A DNA stretch of 64,000 nucleotides from Amycolatopsis aidingensis (GTDB lineage: Bacteria > Actinomycetota > Actinomycetes > Mycobacteriales > Pseudonocardiaceae). The notes beneath the pieces are model-generated. The model did not search any database and was not told the origin of the DNA. It saw nothing but the letters and a program-made list of their open reading frames with translations. Made by a program: the position numbers and the translations under genes. This document shows, in pieces, positions 39,262-47,258 of the stretch (its first letter is position 1; every line of letters begins with the position of its first letter). Location of the stretch: positions 1,152,001-1,216,000 of the forward strand of contig NZ_CP076538.1 in NCBI RefSeq assembly GCF_018885265.1. The letters are read 5' to 3'.

Positions 39262-41505
39262 ATGCACACACACGAGCGCATCGGGTTCAAACGCCACCTG
39301 CGCCCGGAAGTCGTTCCGGGCGAGGCGGTCTACCTGTTCGCCGAAGGCGGAGTGACCGCGCTCCAGGGGCCACGGGTGGAACTGCTGGCTTCGCTCCTCG
39401 ACGGGAGCAGGGACGTCCCCACCCTGTTCCGGGACCTGCCGGACGACCTGCCCGCGGAACAGGCAGGTCGTCTGCTGGCCCGGCTCGGCGCCGCAGGGCT
39501 GATCGGCACCAGGGCCGGGGAGGAACCCAGCGACCCGGCCGCACTTGCCTACTGGGAGGCCGCGGGCCTGGACGCGGTGCAGGCCGTCCAGGGCACCCGC
39601 GACGCCAGCGTACGGGTGCGCTCGGTGGGCGGGAGCAGGCCAGACGGGGTCGCCGCCGCGCTACGCCGCGCCGAACTCGAGGTGGCGGCCGATGCCGCCG
39701 GGGCGAGCGCGGCCGACCTCACCGTGGTGGTGTGCCCCGACTACCTCGCCCCCGAGCTGGCGGCGGTGGATATCGAGCAGCGGCGGGCAGGCAGGCCGTG
39801 GCTGCTGGTCAAGCCCACCGGTGCGCAAGTCTGGGTCGGGCCGATCTTCACCCCGGGGCAGGGGGCATGCTGGCGTTGCCTGGCGACCCGGCTGGCGGCC
39901 AACCGCCCCGCCGAGGCACATGTGCAGGCCAGCAGGGGGCAGTCCGGGCCGGTGGCCCGGCCGGGCGTCGGCCTGCACTCCGTCTCCGCCAGTGCGGGCG
40001 AGGTGGCCGCACTGGAGGCGAGCAAGTGGCTGGCCGGCTACCGGCACCCCGGCCAGCAGGAGATCTGGGCCCTGGACACCTTCGAACTCAAGGTGAGTCA
40101 CCACCGGGTGCAGGCGCTGCCGCAGTGCCCCGCCTGCGGCGAACCCGCCCGCGGGCGCAGGGCTGCCCCGCGCCCGGTGACCCTGGAGTCCCGGCCGAAG
40201 CGGTCGGTGGACGGCGGCGGGCACCGGTCCGCGCCCCCGCAGGAGGTACTGGACCGCTACCGGCACCTGATCAGCCCGATCACCGGCATCGTCCGGGACA
40301 TCCAGCGCGACACCCGGGGACACGAGCTCTTCCACTCCTACCGCTCCGGCACGAATGTCGCGGCGGCGGCAGGCGGCATCGACGGCCTGCGTTCCACCTT
40401 GCGCTGTGAGAACGGCGGCAAGGGCATCACCCCGCTGCACGCCGAGGTCAGCGCGTTGTGTGAGGCGCTGGAACGCTACAGCGGCACCCGGCACGGCGAC
40501 GAGACCACCGTACGGGCCAGCTTCCGCGCCCTCGGCGAGCAGGCCGTGCACCCGGACAGTTTCCAGCTCTACCACCCGCACCAGTTCGCGAACCGGGCCG
40601 GCTGGAACGCCGAGCACGCGGCCTTCCAGCACGTCCCGGAACCCTTCGACGAGGCCGCCGAGCTGGACTGGACCCCGGTGTGGTCGCTGACCCAGGGACG
40701 GCACCGGCTGCTGCCCACCGGCGCCCTGTATTACGGCGCGCCCGCTCCGGCCTCGATCACAGCGGACTCCAACGGGTGCGCGGCCGGATCGAGTCTCGAG
40801 GACGCGGTGCTGCAGGGCCTGCTCGAGGTGATCGAGCGGGACGCGGTGGCGCTGTGGTGGTACAACCGCACCCCGATGCCCGGCTTCGACCTGGACACCC
40901 TCGGTGACCCGCTGGTGGCCGAGCTCCGTGAGGCCTATCGCGAGCTGGGCCGGGAGCTGTGGGTGCTCGACCTGACCGCGGACCTCGCGGTGCCGGTTGC
41001 GGTGGCCATCTCCCGGCGGATCGAAGGGCCCCGCGAGGACATCATGTTCGGTTTCGGCGCCCACCTCGACCCGCGGCTGGCGGTGCGGCGCGCGCTGACC
41101 GAGCTGAACCAGGTGATGCCGGCCGTCCTCGCGCTGCGCGAACCGGACTGGCAAGGCCTGGATCCCGACCTGCGCCGCTGGCTGCGCACCGCGACGGTGG
41201 CGAACCAGCCGTACCTGCTGCCGACCGCCATGCGACCGGTGCCGGAGTACCTGCCGACCAGGGATCTGCTCGAGGACGTCCGGCTGCTGCAACGGCGGCT
41301 GGAGGCCGCGGGCATGGAACTGCTCGTGCTCGACCAGACCCGTCAGGACGTGGGGCTCGCGGTGGTCAAGGTGATCGTGCCGGGGATGCGGCACTTCTGG
41401 TCCAGACTGGCTCCAGGGCGGCTGTACGACGTTCCGGTAAACCTGGGAAGAATCGAGCGACCGGCCGCGCTCGACGAACTCAACCCGGTACCGATGTTCC
41501 TGTGA
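39262..41505 (+). CDS. Fused E1-like / YcaO cyclodehydratase of a TOMM pathway
   Basis: 747 residues from ATG 39262, which has GGGGGAG at the right distance; ATG 39247 is possible. The N-terminal third is the leader-binding E1-like (ocin-ThiF) domain: a winged-helix start (RLLARLGAAGLIGTR) and two zinc pairs, CWRC and CPAC. The rest is YcaO: HSYRSGTNVAAAAGG, the ATP-binding SALCEALERYSG, GCAAGSSLEDAVLQGLLEVI and IERDAVALWW. The protein ends NPVPMFL, a shortened form of the proline-rich C-terminus common in such enzymes. It uses ATP to activate the backbone amide and close Cys/Ser rings in the precursor. Confidence 0.95.
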   Translation: MHTHERIGFKRHLRPEVVPGEAVYLFAEGGVTALQGPRVELLASLLDGSRDVPTLFRDLPDDLPAEQAGRLLARLGAAGLIGTRAGEEPSDPAALAYWEAAGLDAVQAVQGTRDASVRVRSVGGSRPDGVAAALRRAELEVAADAAGASAADLTVVVCPDYLAPELAAVDIEQRRAGRPWLLVKPTGAQVWVGPIFTPGQGACWRCLATRLAANRPAEAHVQASRGQSGPVARPGVGLHSVSASAGEVAALEASKWLAGYRHPGQQEIWALDTFELKVSHHRVQALPQCPACGEPARGRRAAPRPVTLESRPKRSVDGGGHRSAPPQEVLDRYRHLISPITGIVRDIQRDTRGHELFHSYRSGTNVAAAAGGIDGLRSTLRCENGGKGITPLHAEVSALCEALERYSGTRHGDETTVRASFRALGEQAVHPDSFQLYHPHQFANRAGWNAEHAAFQHVPEPFDEAAELDWTPVWSLTQGRHRLLPTGALYYGAPAPASITADSNGCAAGSSLEDAVLQGLLEVIERDAVALWWYNRTPMPGFDLDTLGDPLVAELREAYRELGRELWVLDLTADLAVPVAVAISRRIEGPREDIMFGFGAHLDPRLAVRRALTELNQVMPAVLALREPDWQGLDPDLRRWLRTATVANQPYLLPTAMRPVPEYLPTRDLLEDVRLLQRRLEAAGMELLVLDQTRQDVGLAVVKVIVPGMRHFWSRLAPGRLYDVPVNLGRIERPAALDELNPVPMFL

Positions 41506-41549
41506 CCGGCGCCGGATCGGCGCGGCCCTGGCAGAGCTGGAGAAGCGCC

Positions 41550-42209
41550 ATGGCGTCCCATGTCCCCTTCGGGCGACCGCTGTTCTCACTGTTGGAAGAC
41601 GCCATCGTGCTCACCGAAGGTGATCGTCGGCTGATCGTGTCCGGTCCATGGGGTGACGTCGAGGTCGCCGACCGGAGCCCGCTGGTGCGCGAGGCACTGC
41701 ACCGGATGAGCCTGGGGCCGGTATCACTGGGGAACATCCCCGCGCTGGCCCAGGAGTTCGACCACTGGCAGGCAACCGGGGCGCCGGGTACACAGTGGAT
41801 GCGGCTGAAGGCCACCCTGGACGCGCTCGGCGGATGCGTGGTGAATTCCCTCGGCCTCTTCGACGGCGGCGGGCCGATCCTGTCGCTGGTGGCCGAGGTC
41901 CCCGATGCCGTGTTCGACTGCGTGTCGGTACCCCATCGGGCGGAGGTCAGGGTCCGCGCCGGGACCGCGCTCGAGGACATCCGGGCCGAGCAGGTGCTCC
42001 GTTGCCCCGGCCTCGCCTACCGGGTGGTCCTGCACCGCGCCCCGGCGACCGAGATCGCGAAATGCCTGTTGTCCGGCCGGACAACGATTACCGAGGTCGC
42101 GGACGGCCTCCAGTTGGCGCCCCCGGTGGTCGGTGACGTGGTCGCCTACCTTGCCGGGATCGGTTTTCTCCTGGTCGAAGCTGCACCAAACGGCTCATCG
42201 GACATATAG
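41550..42209 (+). CDS. SagB-like leading-domain protein without a nitroreductase domain
   Basis: 219 residues from ATG 41550 (GGAGAAG at 41539); a GTG at 41502 overlapping the YcaO stop is possible. The pattern is two winged-helix-like halves (VREALHRMSLGPVSLGNI; EVADGLQLAPPVVGDVVAYL ending GFLLVEA). This resembles the N-terminal domain that precedes the FMN nitroreductase domain in SagB-type azoline dehydrogenases. The protein stops there: no FMN-binding arginine-serine motif or nitroreductase fold is visible. If the family call is right, the enzyme is split or the dehydrogenase is elsewhere, or azolines stay unoxidised. Confidence 0.5.
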   Translation: MASHVPFGRPLFSLLEDAIVLTEGDRRLIVSGPWGDVEVADRSPLVREALHRMSLGPVSLGNIPALAQEFDHWQATGAPGTQWMRLKATLDALGGCVVNSLGLFDGGGPILSLVAEVPDAVFDCVSVPHRAEVRVRAGTALEDIRAEQVLRCPGLAYRVVLHRAPATEIAKCLLSGRTTITEVADGLQLAPPVVGDVVAYLAGIGFLLVEAAPNGSSDI

Positions 42210-42267
42210 GATTCCGGTACTATCACCCCAGCGCGGCGCAGTTCCGCACACGACATGGGGGCCGGCT

Positions 42268-44568
42268 GTGGCAACGGTGAACAGCGACAACACGGGGCGG
42301 GCGGCCGGGCTCGCGCCGCGCTTGGCGCTTGTCGTGGTCGCCGTGGTGTTCACCGGGTTCGTGGTGAATGCTTTTCAGTACGTGCTCGCGCAAAGTACCG
42401 ATCTTTCCCATGTGCTGCCCGCGGTGGCCGCCCTTGGCGCGATGATGTACCTGCAGCTGGGCATCTTCAGCAACCCGCGCGCCGACCTGCACGGACCGCG
42501 CGGTTACCTGGCGCTGGCGGCGCAGGTCGCACTGGGGTTCGCGCCGATCGCGGTCTACGGCGAGGCGTGGATGGGCCTGCTCGGCTTCGTCGCCGGGGAC
42601 GCGCTGCTGGTGCTGCGACCGCTGGCGGGCTGGCTTTCCTTCGCCTGCATCGCGGCGGTTAGCGGGCTCGTGCGGTGGAACCTGACCGGCATCGGCATCG
42701 AGACCGGGTACGTGGTCAACCTGACTATGGTGATCGGCCTGGTGGTGTACGGGTTGTCCCGGCTGCGGTCGCTGGTGGCCGAACTGGCCGAGGCCCGGTC
42801 CGAGCTCGCCGATCTCGCCGTGGCCGCGGAACGCCTGCGGTTCGCGCGGGACCTGCACGACCTGCTCGGCTTCAGCCTGTCCGCGATCACGCTCAAGGCC
42901 GAGCTGACCCACCGCCTGATCGTGCAGCAGCCCGAGCGCGCCGCACAGGAGCTCGGCGAGATCCTGGACATCTCCCGGCAGGCCCATTCCGATGTCCGCA
43001 CGATCGCCTCCAGCTACCGTGAGCTCTCCTTCGAGGAGGAGCTGGCTTCGGCCCGCTCGGTGCTGACCGCGGCAGATGTGCTGGTCACCGTGCACGGCAC
43101 CACCGCGGAGCTGCCCCCACGGACCAGCACAGTGCTGGCGACGGTGTTGCGCGAGGCCGTCACCAACCTGCTGCGGCACAGTAAGGCGGAGCACTGCGAG
43201 ATCACCTTCGCCAGGCAGGGCGACACGGTGTCCGTCGAGCTCGTCAACGACGGGGTGCGCGCGGCGGCCGAGCAGGGCCGGGACCCTGGTGAGGGCCAGG
43301 GCAACGGCATCGGCAACCTGACCTCCAGGGTCGAGGCGATCGGCGGGACGCTGTCGGCGGGCGCCGATGACGACACCTTCCGCCTGCGGGTATCGGTACC
43401 GGCCACGGGGGACGGCACGACCCCGGCACCCGAACGGAAGGCGGCCGAGCGTGGCCCCTCGATGGTGCCCCGCCTCGGCCAGGTGATCGCGGCCGCGGTG
43501 TTCACCGGCTACGCGATCAGCGCGCTGGTTTTCGTCGCCGCGGCGAACCTCGGACCGCTCGCGGCGACCGTGTCCGTGGCCTGCGTGCTGGCCTCCCTGG
43601 CCCTGATGGCCGGCTTCTTCGGCCGCCCGGACGCCCCGGTGCGGTCCCCGCTCGGCCGTGGGGCCCTGCTCGTCCAGACGGTGCTGTCCTTCCTGCCGAT
43701 CGCGGTGGCCCAGGATCCGTATGTCGGCCTGCCAGGGTTCGCGGCAGGCGCGGCCCTGCTGGCGCTGCCGGCCCGTGCCGGGCTGCCGCTCTTCCTCACC
43801 TTCGTGGCGGCGGCAGGCGGGGCGCACTGGCTGCTCGGCGGTGACCCGATCGGCATCGTCTACGGGTTCCTGGTCAGTATCAACCAGGGATTGGTCCTTT
43901 TCGGACTGACCAGGCTGACGAGCATGGTGCGGGAGCTGCACGCCGCCCGTTCCGAGCTCGCCGACCTGGTGGTGTTCAAGGAACGGCTGCGCTTCGCCCG
44001 CGACCTGCACGACCTGCTCGGCTACAGCCTGTCCGCGATCACGCTGAAGAGCGAGCTGGCGCACCGGCTGGTGGCAAGGGATCCGGAGCGGGCGCAGCAG
44101 GAGTTGTCCGGGATCCTGGACATCTCCCGGCAGGCGCTCGTGGACGTCCGTGCGGTGGCCTCCAGTTACCGGGAGCTCTCCCTCGACGAGGAGGCGGCAT
44201 CGGCGCGGGACCTGCTGACGGCCGCGAACATCGAGGTCACGTTGCGGCTGGAACGATGCGAGCTGCCGCCGGAGGTGCGGACCACCCTGGCCACCGTGCT
44301 ACGCGAGGGGGTGACCAACACGTTGCGGCACAGCAGCGCGCGTCGTTGTGAGATCACGCTCCGCAGGCAGGGGGAGGGGCTGATGCTGGAGATCGTCAAC
44401 GACGGGGTTCCCGGTGCCGGGTCCCGGAGCACCGAGGGCGGAAGCGGCATCCGCAACCTGGCCGCGCGGGTGTCCGCGCTGGGCGGCACCCTGCGTGCAG
44501 GGACCAGCGAAGGCAGGCACCGCTTGCTGGCCGAGCTCCCCGTGTCGGTGGAATCGGTCCGGTCCTGA
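42268..44568 (+). CDS. Tandem-duplicated sensor histidine kinase (two DesK-like modules)
   Basis: 766 residues from GTG 42268. The protein is two complete copies of one sensor-kinase. Copy 1 (about 1-390) has a hydrophobic multi-helix membrane part, then RLRFARDLHDLLGFSLSAI with His197, and an ATPase domain with REAVTNLLRHSKAEH and GNGIGNLTSRV. Copy 2 (about 400-766) repeats this: membrane helices, RLRFARDLHDLLGYSLSAI with His581, REGVTNTLRHSSARR and GSGIRNLAARV. These are HisKA_3 kinases of the NarL/DesK group. Two response regulators of the NarL type lie nearby, so each module could serve one. The gene is closely behind the RiPP genes. Membrane helix number should be predicted by program. 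Confidence 0.92.
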   Translation: MATVNSDNTGRAAGLAPRLALVVVAVVFTGFVVNAFQYVLAQSTDLSHVLPAVAALGAMMYLQLGIFSNPRADLHGPRGYLALAAQVALGFAPIAVYGEAWMGLLGFVAGDALLVLRPLAGWLSFACIAAVSGLVRWNLTGIGIETGYVVNLTMVIGLVVYGLSRLRSLVAELAEARSELADLAVAAERLRFARDLHDLLGFSLSAITLKAELTHRLIVQQPERAAQELGEILDISRQAHSDVRTIASSYRELSFEEELASARSVLTAADVLVTVHGTTAELPPRTSTVLATVLREAVTNLLRHSKAEHCEITFARQGDTVSVELVNDGVRAAAEQGRDPGEGQGNGIGNLTSRVEAIGGTLSAGADDDTFRLRVSVPATGDGTTPAPERKAAERGPSMVPRLGQVIAAAVFTGYAISALVFVAAANLGPLAATVSVACVLASLALMAGFFGRPDAPVRSPLGRGALLVQTVLSFLPIAVAQDPYVGLPGFAAGAALLALPARAGLPLFLTFVAAAGGAHWLLGGDPIGIVYGFLVSINQGLVLFGLTRLTSMVRELHAARSELADLVVFKERLRFARDLHDLLGYSLSAITLKSELAHRLVARDPERAQQELSGILDISRQALVDVRAVASSYRELSLDEEAASARDLLTAANIEVTLRLERCELPPEVRTTLATVLREGVTNTLRHSSARRCEITLRRQGEGLMLEIVNDGVPGAGSRSTEGGSGIRNLAARVSALGGTLRAGTSEGRHRLLAELPVSVESVRS

Positions 44569-44578
44569 CCCGCGCGGG

Positions 44579-45184
44579 TTACAGCCAGCCCGCGTCCGAC
44601 GCGATCCGGATCGCGTCCACCCGGTTGCGCGCGTCGAGCTTGGCCACCGAGGTGGTGAGGTAGTTGCGTACTGTCCCGGCGGAAAGGGACAGCGTCCTGG
44701 CGATATCCGGGACGTCGGTGCCCTTGGCCGCAAGGCGCAGCACCTCGAGTTCTCGTTCGGTCAGCGGGCATTCACCGCGATCCCATGCGGCCAGTGCCAT
44801 CTGGCTGTCCACAACGCGCTTGCCCGCGGCGACGTCCCGGATCGCCGCGGCCAGCTTCGCCGGGGGCGCGTCCTTGAGGATGAACCCGTCCACCCCCGCG
44901 GCGAGCGCGCGGCGCAGCGTGCCGGGCCGGGCAAGGCTGGTCAGCATCAGGGTATGCACCCCTGGCAGGTCGGACCGGATGGTGGCGGCCGCGGTGAGCC
45001 CGTCCAGCACCGGGAGGTCGATGTCGATGACGGCGACATCGGGCTGCTGCTCGCGCACGAGTTCGACCAGGTGCTCCCCGGACTCGACCTCGGCGACCAC
45101 TTCGATATCGGGCTCGAGTTCGAGCAGGGCGACCAGTGCACCACGGACCATATGCATGTCCTCGGCCAGCAAAACCCTGATCAT
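44579..45184 (-). CDS. LuxR/NarL family response regulator 1
   Basis: 201 residues. Receiver domain with acidic pocket EDM and phosphoacceptor Asp54 in VAVIDIDLPVLDG, conserved Thr/Lys in LMLTSLARPGTLRR and GFILKDAPP, and a C-terminal LuxR helix-turn-helix (CPLTERELEVLRLAAKG, then LSLSAGTVRNYLTT). Convergent with the tandem kinase, with only a short ACCCGCGCGGGT palindrome between. It is a close paralogue of the regulator at 46382. Expected to bind DNA as a dimer on phosphorylation. Confidence 0.92.
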   Translation of the reverse strand: MIRVLLAEDMHMVRGALVALLELEPDIEVVAEVESGEHLVELVREQQPDVAVIDIDLPVLDGLTAAATIRSDLPGVHTLMLTSLARPGTLRRALAAGVDGFILKDAPPAKLAAAIRDVAAGKRVVDSQMALAAWDRGECPLTERELEVLRLAAKGTDVPDIARTLSLSAGTVRNYLTTSVAKLDARNRVDAIRIASDAGWL

Positions 45185-45252
45185 CGCCGCCGTTCCCCTC
45201 CGTCTGCTCGGCTCACCATAGCGTTAGGTGTGTACTGACGCCCGGCCGGTGA

Positions 45253-45354
45253 GGGTTGTTCAGAACGACCCAGCGACCGCGGGCCGCCAGGCCCGTGCGA
45301 GCGGTCGTTGCAGGTGACTGCACTGGCGACGCACGCTGCGGACCTGAACAACCC
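45253..45354. repeat. Structured intergenic element with nested inverted repeats
   Basis: An 11-bp pair, GGGTTGTTCAG (45253-45263) and CTGAACAACCC (45344-45354), encloses 80 nt. Inside are a hairpin CGACCGC/GCGGTCG (45274-45280, 45301-45307) continued by GGGC/GCCC (45281-45284, 45291-45294), a TGCAG-GTGA-CTGCA hairpin with a GNRA-type loop, and a CGCA-CGC-TGCG hairpin. As RNA this would be a three-armed structure on a closing stem. It lies between SARP 2 (stop 45422) and response regulator 1 (start 45184) on the reverse strand, so it may be a terminator, leader or small RNA. Confidence 0.5.
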
Positions 45355-45421
45355 GACCGTTGAATAAGACACGGTGAGGGTGGTGCGCAATCCGGGTAAG
45401 GCGCGCCGTACCAGCCCGCGT

Positions 45422-46192
45422 TTATACCGGCACGGAAAGGCCCGGATCGGCTTGCAGAATCGCCTCCCGCAGCCTGCGCAGCCGTTCGGAGGGGGTGAGG
45501 CCCAGCCGGTCGACGAGTTCGTCATGCAAGGAGCGATATGCCTCGAGCGCGAGTCGTTGCTGCCCGCAGCGGTAGAGCGCGATCATGTGCTGCGCACAGA
45601 AGTTCTCGTGCATCGGGTGTTGCTCGGTCAGCGTCGCGAGTTCCGCGAGCAGCGTCCGGTGCCTGCCGAGGCGAAGGTCGGCGTCCATCAGGGCCTCCAG
45701 CGCCCCCAGCCTGCTTTCCTCCAGCCGGGTGAGTTCCATGGCCAGGCGCATCCCGATTCGCACCTCGGCCAGCGCAGGCCCGCGCCACATCTCCAGCGCC
45801 GCGCGCAGCAGGTCGGAGCCACGCCCCAGCAGCCCGGCCTGCAGCGCGCGATGTCCACGTTCGGCCAGGTGCTCGTAGGTGCGTACGTCCACGGTCGCCT
45901 CCGTGACGTTCAGCAGATAGCCGCCGTAAGTGGTGACCAGCAGGTCCTTGACCGCCGGATGGCCTGCCGTCTGCACCCGCTTGCGGAGGTGGCAGACGTA
46001 GGTCTGCAGGGTGGTCAGTGCGCTCCGCGGCGGGGTCGTGCCCCAGAGCTCCTCGAGCAGGGTGGTGGCGGTGACGACATGGCCTGCCTGCAGCCCGAGC
46101 AAGGCCAGCAACTGCCGTGGCTTGCTCGCGGTCGGCGTAATCGGATTCCCATTCTGCAGGGCCTCCAGCGGGCCCAGCACCCTGATCTCCAT
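45422..46192 (-). CDS. SARP family transcriptional activator 2 (BTAD domain)
   Basis: 256 residues from ATG 46192 (GGAGGAG upstream). Same two-domain plan as SARP 1: MEIRVLGPLEALQNGNPITP and LRKRVQTAG in the DNA-binding part, then BTAD repeats (LAERGHRALQAGLLGRGSDL, LEESRLGALEALMDADL). Many positions are shared with the protein at 38048, so they are paralogues, probably from a local duplication. It lies between the two response regulators. TCAAGTT at 46238-46244 upstream equals the heptamer before SARP 1. Confidence 0.92.
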   Translation of the reverse strand: MEIRVLGPLEALQNGNPITPTASKPRQLLALLGLQAGHVVTATTLLEELWGTTPPRSALTTLQTYVCHLRKRVQTAGHPAVKDLLVTTYGGYLLNVTEATVDVRTYEHLAERGHRALQAGLLGRGSDLLRAALEMWRGPALAEVRIGMRLAMELTRLEESRLGALEALMDADLRLGRHRTLLAELATLTEQHPMHENFCAQHMIALYRCGQQRLALEAYRSLHDELVDRLGLTPSERLRRLREAILQADPGLSVPV

Positions 46193-46381
46193 GGGAATGC
46201 TCCTCCCCAGTTGTTTTGCTCCGCTTCGATTCGTCCTTCAAGTTCAGCGGAGCGCAGGCTGGGAGGCCACGTATCTCGGCATGAATCGGGGTTGACGCAC
46301 TACCGGTTGGTGAATGAGAGATTCACGGTGTGCCCGGTTCGGCGCGCTGCGTGAGCATCGGGCTCCTGCTTTGGAAACCGA

Positions 46382-46987
46382 CTAGAGCCAGCCCGATTTC
46401 TTGGCGATCCGCACGGCGTCGATGCGGTTGCGGGCGTCGAGCTTCGTGGTGACCGTGGTCAGATAGTTACGGATGGTGCCGACCGAGAGGTACAGGCTAC
46501 CGGCGATTTCCGCCGCGTCGGCACCGTCCGCGGTCAGCCGCAGCACCTCCAGCTCGCGCGGCGTGAGCGGGCACTGGTCACCGTCCCACGCGGACAGGGC
46601 GAGCTGAGTGTCGATCACCCGGCGGCCCACCGAGACGGCCCGGATCGCGTCGGTGAGCTGGGAGATGGGTGCGTCCTTGAGAATGAAGCCGTTGACCCGT
46701 GCGTCCAGCGCCCGGCGCAGCGTCCCCGGGCGGCCGAGACTGGTCAGGATGAGGGTGCGGGTACCGGGGGCGATGTCGTGGATCTGTGCCGCCGCGGAAA
46801 GGCCGTCGAGTCCGGGAAGGTCGATGTCGAGCACGGCGACGTTCGGTTCCTTCTCCTTGACCGCGGGCAGGATTTCGTCGCCATTGGCGATGGAAGCGAC
46901 GACTTCGATATCCTGTTCCAGGCCCAGCAGCGCTACGAGGGCACCGCGCACCATCTGCACGTCTTCGGCCAGTAAGACCTTAATCAT
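46382..46987 (-). CDS. LuxR/NarL family response regulator 2
   Basis: 201 residues from ATG 46987. Receiver with Asp54 in VAVLDIDLPGLDG and the LILTSLGRPGTLRR / NGFILKDAPI pattern, then a LuxR DNA-binding domain (CPLTPRELEVLRLTADG, LSVGTIRNYLTTVTTKL). Same length and very similar to regulator 1, including the terminal GWL. A longer in-frame reading upstream to 47500 has no ribosome-binding signal and would run through the MFS gene. Together with the duplicated kinase it suggests a doubled two-component system. Confidence 0.92.
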   Translation of the reverse strand: MIKVLLAEDVQMVRGALVALLGLEQDIEVVASIANGDEILPAVKEKEPNVAVLDIDLPGLDGLSAAAQIHDIAPGTRTLILTSLGRPGTLRRALDARVNGFILKDAPISQLTDAIRAVSVGRRVIDTQLALSAWDGDQCPLTPRELEVLRLTADGADAAEIAGSLYLSVGTIRNYLTTVTTKLDARNRIDAVRIAKKSGWL

Positions 46988-47193
46988 CGCGCCCCCATGC
47001 GTCGCCACGATCGTATTACTGAGTCTTACATCCCGTGCACAGTACTCACAAGGAATTGATCCGAACGGACGATGATCTGTCGGCCGGGTGCCGGAATCTG
47101 TCGAGAGGTAAGGTAATCGGAGCGTAGCTGTCGGTAGGGGTACAGAAAGGTCACTTAGCAAGGCTAAATGGTGGCTTTGTTTCCACGCGAGGA

Positions 47194-47254
47194 TGTTCCC
47201 GATGCTCGCCTCCCACGCGGGGGAGTGGGCGGGGGCAGGCGAGCATCGGGAACA
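47194..47254. terminator. Long hairpin terminator after the MFS gene
   Basis: An 18-bp perfect inverted repeat (47194-47211 and 47237-47254) with a 25-nt loop lies five bases beyond the MFS stop on the reverse strand. On that strand a weakly T-rich stretch follows further on. The 200 bp between here and the response regulator start contain no gene. Confidence 0.75.
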
Positions 47255-47258
47255 GGTT

